From Phoronis ovalis (lineage: Eukaryota; Phoronida; Phoronidae), in contig JAOXYB010045015.1 in assembly GCA_028565635.1 (NCBI GenBank), forward strand, positions 1 through 12,451: a stretch of DNA of 12,451 nt, written 5' to 3'. The position numbers were made by a program, and so were the translations under genes. The number at the start of each line of letters is the position of its first letter. The stretch's first letter is position 1. The notes below the pieces were generated by a model. The model made no database searches, was not told the origin of the DNA, and worked only from the letters and a program-made list of their open reading frames with translations. Below are positions 1 through 7,500 of this stretch, piece after piece.

Positions 1-995
1 ATATATTGTTATAACAATTATATAATTATCATATATGAGGGTGGGTTTTGGATATTTCCAGTTTTGGTTATGAAGTTGTTATTATTGTATTAATTATATA
101 AGTTTTCGTCAAAATATAATCATCACTTCGTATTTACATGCCCCCATGCATGAAACTATTAATTTTATTGTCTCATTAATAACAGTAAAAAGTTTTGACA
201 ATTTCCGATATGCGAGAATATACGAGACTTTTAAAAATTTAAAATAAGAATTAATTTTTATATATAAAAAATTCCTATTACGTGCTAGATTGGTTCCATC
301 AGTGGCATCTAGCTGGAAGACAGGGAACCTTTCTAATTACGTACATGACCATTTCCTGGTTCAGGTCATACATGTGTTTATAAATAAAAATACACCTTGT
401 TATGATGAAGTCGCTGGTAGACATAATTAACCTTTGCTTACCTTAAAATAAAAAATAAGGTACGTCTTGCTTATTGCTACAAATACGCAAGGACATAAAT
501 GCGCACTTTATTATTAGCTACTCAAAAGTGTTATAACAGATTATTTAACAAAGTTAGCTCAGACTTTTGTTGGATCACTTATTATTTTAAAAGTAAGTAT
601 TAGAACTGAACAAGGTTTAAATATATAGTACTGAGTGGATAAAAATATAATATAACATGTGTCCGCGGCTCGTCCTAAATTCACAATTACTACTACAGAC
701 AAAGGTCCAAAGGTATACTTTTAGTCTGAAGGTTAAAGATTCTCAAGTTTTGGAAAGGTCTTACCTTAGAGCAGCAGAAAATCATGATTTTATAGTCTCG
801 CTATATTTTATAATGAATGTATATAGTCCATAAAAATGTCATACCGGTATTTCTAGTTTAACAAATGAGCATGTTACCCTCTCCTAGAAAATGCCACACT
901 TACGCTTATTTAGCTAGTGAAACTTTTTAACCTACTTCTTAGGGTTGCTAAGGGAGCAAGCCTATTTCTTTCTTCTTGTTGTTTTCTGCTTTTTC
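1..995. other. Intergenic, no gene seen
   Basis: AT-rich sequence with frequent stops in all frames. I see no exon with protein-like content flanked by plausible splice sites, no RNA gene and no clear repeat. A short stretch near 704-770 has AGGTTAAAG-like words that faintly resemble the tandem repeat beginning near 1000, so the repeat may once have extended further left. Confidence 0.5.
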
Positions 996-997
996 TT

Positions 998-1640
998 CCA
1001 ATTTTCAGTATAAGGTATAACTCGAAGATGGTTACAGGTAGGAACTTGGTACTTGATGTGTGACACCCCTGGGGAAGGCCATTGTTGACCTTGAGGTCAA
1101 AAGGTAATCTGGAGGTTAAAGGTCAAATTTTAACATTGCTCAAAGTGTTCAAAAATGATGGTATCAAGTTGCAACAAAGTATATTTTGATGCCTTTTGAG
1201 AATGTTCAGTACTAAAAGGTGATTGTTTTACTTCTTGGCATGTTTCAATTAATTTATTGATTTTCCAATTTTCACTGAGCAATACCTCGAAGAGGGTTAC
1301 AGTTATGGACAGGGTACTTGAAGTGTAACGTCTCTAGAGTATACCATTACTGACCTCGAGGTCAAAGGTCATTTGGAGGTCAAAGGTTCAAATTTCCAAA
1401 ATTGCTCTAAATGTTCCAAAAGGATGGTTTTAGGTTATGAAAAGGTTGTTTTAGTGACCTTTAAGAAAAGGTGACACTTATTTTAAGCATCTTTTCAATT
1501 AAATTTATGTAGGAAAAAACATGATGTCGTAACGAGTAGTTTAACAGGCTTGTAATTTGACATGTGACAGTTAGAGTCGGGAGAATTGACCTTGAAGTTA
1601 AAAGATCATCTAGAGGTCAAAAGTTCAAAATCTCAAAATA
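998..1640. repeat. Degenerate tandem repeat, unit about 265 bp, rich in AGGTCA words
   Basis: Three units can be lined up by eye. The word CCAATTTTCA occurs at 998 and 1265, followed each time by a CTCGAAGA-GGTTACAG block (near 1021 and 1287). The block GACCT-GAGGTCAAA begins at 1087, 1352 and, more decayed, at 1588. Spacings are 265-267 bp and then about 236 bp. A weaker fourth unit may lie at 1700-1810. Each unit holds several AGGTCA half-sites, some as direct repeats with one-base spacing. No open frame runs through it. It is probably an old satellite or transposon-internal repeat. Confidence 0.75.
1351..1371. promoter_or_regulatory. Nuclear-receptor-like half-site cluster (palindrome plus DR1 match)
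   Basis: Positions 1351-1364 form a perfect 14-base palindrome made of two AGGTCA half-sites in everted orientation with a CG spacer. Positions 1359-1371 match a DR1 element (AGGTCA, one base, AGGTCA) of the kind bound by RXR, HNF4 or COUP-type receptors. These sites sit inside the tandem repeat, so the match may be a property of the repeat and not selected regulation. Confidence 0.3.
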
Positions 1641-1850
1641 ACATAAAATTTTCGGAAAACAGCTTTTTATGCTTTAGAGGTCTTCAAGAGTTCATGATTA
1701 AGAGGGCCATTTTGAAGTCAAAAAGTCCTGAAGCAATGAATTTAATTTCTATTATTTGCTGAGACGTTAAAGAATATTGAAAGGTCATTTAGCGGTCATG
1801 TAACTTTAACAAAAGCCAATAGAAACAACCCTGCCTTTGCAAAAAGGATA

Positions 1851-1975
1851 TCTAGATTGATTGTAAAGTTTTGCTTATAATAACTAACTTTCTATATAGA
1901 ATATATTCCCGATGATACAGTTTGGCTAAAATTATATTTGACTATGTGCTTGTATTCTACGTTTTTGTATAGTTA
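1851..1975 (+). repeat. Diverged direct repeat, copy A
   Basis: This stretch can be aligned with 4091-4220 in the same orientation, with small indels. Both start with TCTAG, continue through GTTTTG-TTATAAT-ACTAA, then TTTAGAAT or ATAGAAT, then GATG-CAGTTT, TATTTGACTA, GCTTG-TGTATTC and TTTTTGTAT. I judge identity at about 70 percent by eye. The two copies flank the four-transmembrane gene. It is probably a dispersed repeat family. Confidence 0.6.
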
Positions 1976-2490
1976 GCAAACTATTTATCACCGATGTATG
2001 TAATATACAAGTATATAAAACTCGAGTTTAACACTAAACTGCAAAGCCAATCTCAGTTATTGGGGTACGTTTCCATGGAATCAGAACGTGTCCTTCAAAC
2101 TGTTTCCATCTGCCAATACAATATATTATCGACTAGACATACAGGTAGCTAATTTTGGTCACCAATAGTGTATATAACTTATAAAATAAAAAAATTCTCT
2201 TATTCTAAATAGTCTCTACATGCATATATTATATTTGAAAGGACATGTATACTTACAGTTCCCCTACAGTTGAAATATCGCTTGCTACATAACTGCAGAA
2301 GAAAGAAAAGACAGTACAAAACCAATAAGTTTGCTGCATGTATAGTAACGATCCCAAGTATAATAATAATAATAATTATAGTAATTTTACAAAGTACATG
2401 AACCGAAAGAGAGAAAAGTACAACGTATATATTACTAGATCTAACTGTACAACAAACAATGATTAATAAGCAATATTTGTTATTCAATAG
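1976..2490. other. Intergenic, no gene seen
   Basis: AT-rich, with a short TAA/AAT run at about 2361-2376. A minus-strand open frame of 95 codons crosses 2200-2487, but its peptide contains a low-complexity isoleucine run from the trinucleotide repeat and has no family features, so I do not call it a gene. Confidence 0.5.
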
Positions 2491-2504
2491 GTGTGTGTGT
2501 GTGT
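2491..2504. repeat. (GT)7 microsatellite
   Basis: Fourteen bases of uninterrupted GT dinucleotide. Confidence 0.9.
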
Positions 2505-2587
2505 ATTCTTAATTTTCGGCAATAGCATTTTTTCTGTCATTTCATGTATATGTTTGTGAAGTTTACCCGTGCCATCTTGTTTCATGT

Positions 2588-2700
2588 TCGGGGACCACAC
2601 TGGAATAATATTTTAACTTTGTACGTGATTCTATAGGAGATAGATCACCGCTGTTATTTATTTGTTGTGTTTCAGTTACTAAAATAAAATCAATCAATCA
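2588..2700 (+). mobile_element. Probable 3' end of a dead non-LTR retrotransposon (LINE)
   Basis: A GGGGACCACACTGG word at about 2590 is followed by a T-rich stretch with TTGTTGTGTTT and then ACTAAAATAAAATCAATCAATCA. The order (GGACCACA-TGGAA, T-rich stretch, AATAAA-like word, short ATCA tail) resembles the 3' untranslated end of CR1/L2-type LINEs in marine invertebrates as I know them. No reverse transcriptase coding sequence is present, so this would be a 5'-truncated copy. The call rests on remembered pattern, not on a search. Confidence 0.45.
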
Positions 2701-3094
2701 GTTCTAGACATAACGATACCAACTTCTAAAACCTAGTCATATCCGTCAAAAGTCTTCATTATTATTTCATTTCATTGATCATGGTGTGTTTAAATTATGC
2801 ATTTCCTCCTGTAAATATTGAATGCAAATAATGTATTATAGAATAGAGGTTCGAATTCACATCTTCGACAATGTTAGAGTAGGTTGACGAGCACCTCTTC
2901 TTCCCTGCATTCCTCGGACAACACCTGACTATTATTCTGTTGTTATTTTTTGGTCGTATGTGCTATTAAAAGTATAAATATAATATGATTTCAAAGATTA
3001 TTGAACATAATTCTGAATTTTTTAGCATTTGATTACTGAATTACTATGGGAAAATCTCATGCTAATTTTAATTTTATCCATTTGCTTGTGTTTT
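2701..3094. other. Intergenic sequence or 5' intron before the tetraspan gene
   Basis: No coding exon is recognisable. Because the coding exon at 3097 starts directly after a splice acceptor, at least the right part of this stretch is probably intron, with an untranslated (or short coding) first exon somewhere to the left that I could not locate. Confidence 0.5.
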
Positions 3095-3096
3095 AG
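3083..3096 (+). other. Splice acceptor immediately before the tetraspan start codon
   Basis: A pyrimidine-rich stretch (TTGCTTGTGTTTTAG) ends in AG at 3095-3096, and the ATG begins at the next base. This implies an upstream exon joined directly to the start codon, most simply a 5' untranslated exon. Confidence 0.65.
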
Positions 3097-3792
3097 ATGG
3101 AAAACCATACACGATTCACCCACAAAGATGTTTTAGGTTTAGGAACAACGCTACTACTTTCCAGTCTCATCTTACTTCTAGGAGCCATATCTGAATGTGT
3201 GTCATCGGGCGGTGTATTTTATTGCTCTGGAGCTACTGAAATCTGGATGTGCGTCGTTTGTATTGTAGCTGCAGCAACTGCAGTTGTGGCGCGTAAACAT
3301 CAGCGCAAACCTTTTATTGTCGCTCACATGGTTCTGTCCATTATAGCAGCTGCATCAGCTTACGTTTGTACAATAATGTGCGTTGAAGCTGCAGTAACCA
3401 GTGTACCATCATACAATAAGTGTCATGGTTACAGCTACAAAGGATATAAGGACTCCATTAATGCTGTTTATGTTGCAATTGCTAGCATAGCGGCGATAGA
3501 GACCGTCATTGCAATCGTATCTGCATGTCTGTGCTGTCGTGGAATCAGCTGTTGTGCTGTTGGTCAAACAGTTGTCACTGAAGTAGTAATTAAAGGACCT
3601 ACAACAACTAGTATTGCGGTTCATCAAGGAGTCACCTATGAACAACCAAGTATCATAGGTTACACTCAGTATAACTGCAAAGCGTCAGCACCGACTGTGA
3701 CTCATCTTCCAATACGGGCCTCAGCATATATGCAGTCGGATGCTGGTTGTGATGCACCGCCGTCTTACACGCCAGAGGATATAAAGTATTGA
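3097..3792 (+). CDS. Four-transmembrane (tetraspan, MS4A/CD20-like topology) protein with PPxY tail
   Basis: A 231-residue membrane protein encoded in one uninterrupted exon. Hydrophobic segments lie at about residues 12-32, 48-65, 73-98 and 122-147, with short charged loops (RKHQRK at 66-71) between the second and third. Loops facing the other side carry Cys34, Cys43 and Cys109. After the fourth segment comes a Cys-rich patch (CLCC, then CC at 152-153), a usual setting for palmitoylation, and a tail of about 80 residues. The tail is rich in Ser, Thr, Pro and Tyr and ends with PPSY at 221-224, a PPxY motif of the type recognised by WW domains of NEDD4-family ubiquitin ligases. The topology, with both ends predicted inside, resembles MS4A/CD20-like and related invertebrate tetraspans. 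It lacks the CCG motif of true tetraspanins, and I cannot assign a family by sequence. The start is the first ATG after the acceptor; an upstream coding exon is not excluded. Confidence 0.85.
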   Translation: MENHTRFTHKDVLGLGTTLLLSSLILLLGAISECVSSGGVFYCSGATEIWMCVVCIVAAATAVVARKHQRKPFIVAHMVLSIIAAASAYVCTIMCVEAAVTSVPSYNKCHGYSYKGYKDSINAVYVAIASIAAIETVIAIVSACLCCRGISCCAVGQTVVTEVVIKGPTTTSIAVHQGVTYEQPSIIGYTQYNCKASAPTVTHLPIRASAYMQSDAGCDAPPSYTPEDIKY

Positions 3793-3899
3793 TTTTCCTT
3801 GGGATTAAAATCTTTTTCTAAGGCAAGGATTGCGTATATCATGCAATTCAGATAACAGAACACTTTGGTGCTGGACATTATATATTACTGAAGCATGAA

Positions 3900-3905
3900 A
3901 ATAAA
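3900..3905 (+). terminator. Polyadenylation signal of the tetraspan gene
   Basis: AATAAA lies about 108 bases after the stop codon at 3790-3792, in AT-rich sequence. It is the nearest canonical hexamer downstream, giving a short 3' untranslated region. Confidence 0.55.
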
Positions 3906-4090
3906 AAAAGAATAACATCAGCACTGCACAAACGCTGATACCTTGAGTGTCATTGTAACAGAAATATATTAGATATTCAGAAATAATGCAATTAGCTCAA
4001 AATATAAATGAAGCGCCGCATCAGCAATTAAATGTGAAATCGTTAGTATCATTTCAGTTATTAATTATAGGACTGTTCTTAGCTAGGAAA

Positions 4091-4220
4091 TCTAGTATAC
4101 AGTTTTGTTTATAATTACTAAATTAAAACATCCCTGTTTAGAATGTCTGCAGATGCAGTTTTGATAGAATTTTTATTTGACTACAGCTTGTTGTATTCGA
4201 AGAAAGTTTTTGTATTATTC
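4091..4220 (+). repeat. Diverged direct repeat, copy B
   Basis: Partner of 1851-1975 in the same orientation. This copy overlaps the probable 3' untranslated region of the P450 gene on the opposite strand and contains its candidate polyadenylation hexamer, so a repeat may have supplied the P450 3' end. Confidence 0.6.
4172..4177 (-). terminator. Candidate polyadenylation signal of the P450 gene
   Basis: AATAAA on the minus strand, about 160 bases beyond the P450 stop codon (4336-4338). With the plus-strand hexamer at 3900 this leaves the two convergent transcripts ending within about 300 bases of each other. Confidence 0.5.
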
Positions 4221-4335
4221 GTGGGAGATTTCACCAAAGCATAGTATGCAAAAGACAAAAATTAAATGTAACTATATTTTATCTAGACTAACAGGCTTGT
4301 TCTTTCAATATATAATATCTTGCTTCTTTGTCCAT

Positions 4336-4546
4336 CTATTGGCGCTCAGTAATCTGTATTTGGTATGGTTTTGGGTAGCACACTAGTCCTGGAACATAGC
4401 CTCGTGGATCCACTGATGGGAGAGGTTCGCCATCTACCGGTAGGATCTGAAACTTCTGAATCAATGCAGCCATGAAGAGAAATAGTCGTGCTTTGGCTAA
4501 ATTCTCTCCTATACATATACGACGACCAGCTCCAAAGCTAGAAAAG
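4336..4546 (-). CDS. P450 terminal exon (heme-binding loop to stop)
   Basis: The acceptor is TTGTATTTAG. The exon begins with one base that completes an Asn codon, then encodes FSSFGAGRRICIGENLAKAR. The FxxGxRxCxG consensus is complete, with the Cys thiolate ligand of the heme iron. It ends in PLPSVDPRG, YVPGLVCYPKPYQ and stop TAG at 4336-4338. It encodes 69 residues. The usual PF before the loop is SF here. Confidence 0.93.
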
Positions 4547-7500
4547 CTAAATACAAAAAAAGTAAACTACACATTTTATCTGGGCAATTCGTTGCCAGTT
4601 ACATGCCCCGGTCGTATCGGGAGCTGCAGCAGTGCTACCAATCTGACCAGTACTATTCTTCATTGAAATAATGTAATGCAAAATGTATTGTATATATTAA
4701 GAAAATTAAATTGTAAAGTTGAAAAATGTATAGGGCCTTTCTTCCCGCTTAATTCATAGCTATGCATTGTTCCAACATTTATTAGGTACTTCATCTGTTT
4801 TGAAACCTCCTGACACCAAAATAGTAGCTGCGCATGTGTAATGCTACTTACTTCCTTCTTGCTGGATGATCCGCAGCCACAAGATTACTGTCTTCATCCA
4901 GAAATCTTTCAGGTCTGAAGGTCCATGGATCGTCATAAAAGCGTTCATCGTGATGAATGTTCCAAACATTAATTAGTATCTAGTATTAAATTGATAGAAA
5001 ATATTATGTACATATATACGAGTATTAATACTTTAGATGAAAGAAGTTCATAAAGAATCTGAGAAACGTTCAGATAAGTTATTTTTGTTAAACTATTATT
5101 ATCTCCAATTGAGGATTATTGAATTGACTTGAATACAGAATGATGTTTGTTTTGGTTAGCAACGACAGTTACATGTATATACATAGAAAATTAAAATTAC
5201 ATGTTCAGCCTGGATATATATGCATAGGAAATTAAAATTACATTTTCAGCCTCTGCGCGCGCTCTGTCCTTACCTGGGTATCTTTAGGTATTTCATACCC
5301 AGCCAACATTGTGTCCTCCATTGTAAGACGTGGTACACCTAATGGCAAGTGCGATCCATATCTCATCACTTCGTAGACAAAGGCTTCGGTATAGGGCATC
5401 ATACTGCGGTCTTCAATACGAGGCATTCGATTTTCCAGCACCTATATACGATTTTGCAATTTCCACATATGTTTTATGATAAGCTTGCTGTGTTATGTCT
5501 TAAAAGCCACATTAATTCAGTTAAAATACGTTTTAAATAACGTTACTATTTCAAAATTAGTATTGAATTCTTAATACTACAAAAGCCTAGATTTTACCTT
5601 ACAGTTTTCTTCGTATAACCTCTTCTGAATATCCGGGTGATGAATTAACAGTAGTAAGGCAATCTTAACAGCTGTTGTAGTTGTATTTGTAGCTAAAATG
5701 AGAAACTGACTTTTATTCCACTATGTTTGGTAGACTGGGCCCATTTACTTAGCGGGGCACCAATCCCGAGCCCATCGATCATGAATATATCATGCCAAGT
5801 TTTGTGCATGAATCGTGCGATCATGCGGAAAACTGATTCATCGTTGTTGACAAAACGGAACACATTTGAGACATTAAGGCTTGATTGTATTTTGGCATGT
5901 TACACAATAAACCTGATGTTAAAACGTGTCAGCAAATCAATAAAGGGGAACATGCAAAACTATTTAATTAGAGCTGCTAATACAGTGCAAAAGCTATGTT
6001 TTCATATATTTTCACATGACATGGTCAAAATTATTGCTTGATAATGATATGTATTATTAGGTGTTTAAATAGTTACGCACAGTCATATTTTGTTTGGAGT
6101 TCTTTTGGTTTCTAAAGTGTGAAAATGTTGGGAAAACAAGTAAAACTGAAGTTATTAATAATTGTTTAAGAAGAATACCAACCTCCCAAAACTAAATCTG
6201 TAATAACAGATTTGATTTCTTCGTCTGTAAATGTTTCTTGCGAACCTTCGTTTTCTCCTAGTTGATGTAGCAGCAAAGCGTCAAACAGTCCACGAACGTT
6301 GGCTGGATCAAGCGTTTCCTATAAGTGGATATATTATGGATATCACCCTATTTTACATATGCGAAAATCATATTGCTTATCATAACTGATAAAATAATAC
6401 AATTCGGAGCTACATACAAATAATGTAAAACAATGTTCGTCGTTGTATGCCGTATATCAAACAAACAGCAAACTAACTCTTTTCGGAAATGACGTAATCA
6501 CTTTTTGTGTACTTTACAATTAAAGCCTGTCCAAAATCAGTCACCCATGATCTATAAGCTCTGTCCAATAAAACGCATTTTAATCGACTATGCTTACGTG
6601 GTCTGTTTTTATCATAAAAAAATTATTGATTGATTTTATGCCGATCAACAACATGTTAATTTTTGACAATTTCTCTTTCCGAGTTCAATAATGTCATGGT
6701 TTTCCAAAAGAAAAAAATGCTGTTTTGTTATTGTAACAAGTGCAAATGTTAAATAGAAAATTTTAAAGTATGTGCTACAGAATGCTCTTGTACAAAAAGA
6801 ATTGAGTAGCTTTGTTCATATGCGATGTAATCTGTATTGCCTAAGAGCCAACTTGCGACTCAAGTATTGGAAAACCCCATGAAATAAGATACTTATAACG
6901 TCAACTATAAAATAAACTATAAACTGATGATATAAACCACATGGTAGTCTTATAGCAAAGGCAAGGGTTATACCACAAAGAATTACACCATCACCTATGT
7001 GAATTGTCTTTGACTTCAGAATATTAATATAGGGTGAAAACTTAGCAATGAACAAAATACCTTGAGTCGGTCGAATTGAGTGTCAACGAATTCGTCTCTT
7101 ATTTTAACATATTCGATCACTTTATTATAACTCTTGTTGCCAAAAAACCTTAGCCATGGAAATGTGTCAAGCTCAGCGCCATCTGTTGGGCTCAGTACTT
7201 CACCTAATAATTCATCTAATCTTCTCACAAGTTCAACCTCATTGTCAGTTGATTTGAACTCTTTTCCAATAATCTAGAGGAAAATAATATTATCTTTATG
7301 TAATCTTGTCCAGATTTTCAAAATATTTAACAAACAACAGATATATGCTACTATTATAGTATAGCCAAGCCATTCATGTTACAAATAGTGAACGCAAAAT
7401 TTAGGAAATATTAACTTCAAGAAATTATGTTTTTTATTGTTTCATTTGATAGATAATTCATTAAGAAACATTAAAATTTAAAAAAAACACTCAGAAAGTT

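Noticed and set aside
2200-2487. Minus-strand open frame of 95 codons
   Set aside because: Contains an isoleucine run made by an AAT/TAA repeat, is otherwise random-looking and has no family motif or supporting splice structure.
4177-4666. Plus-strand frames of 69 and 64 codons near the P450 end
   Set aside because: They overlap the 3' region and the last P450 exon in antisense and have no conserved content; the second is a shadow of the heme-loop exon.
5349-5540. Plus-strand frame of 63 codons
   Set aside because: Antisense shadow of the K-helix exon.
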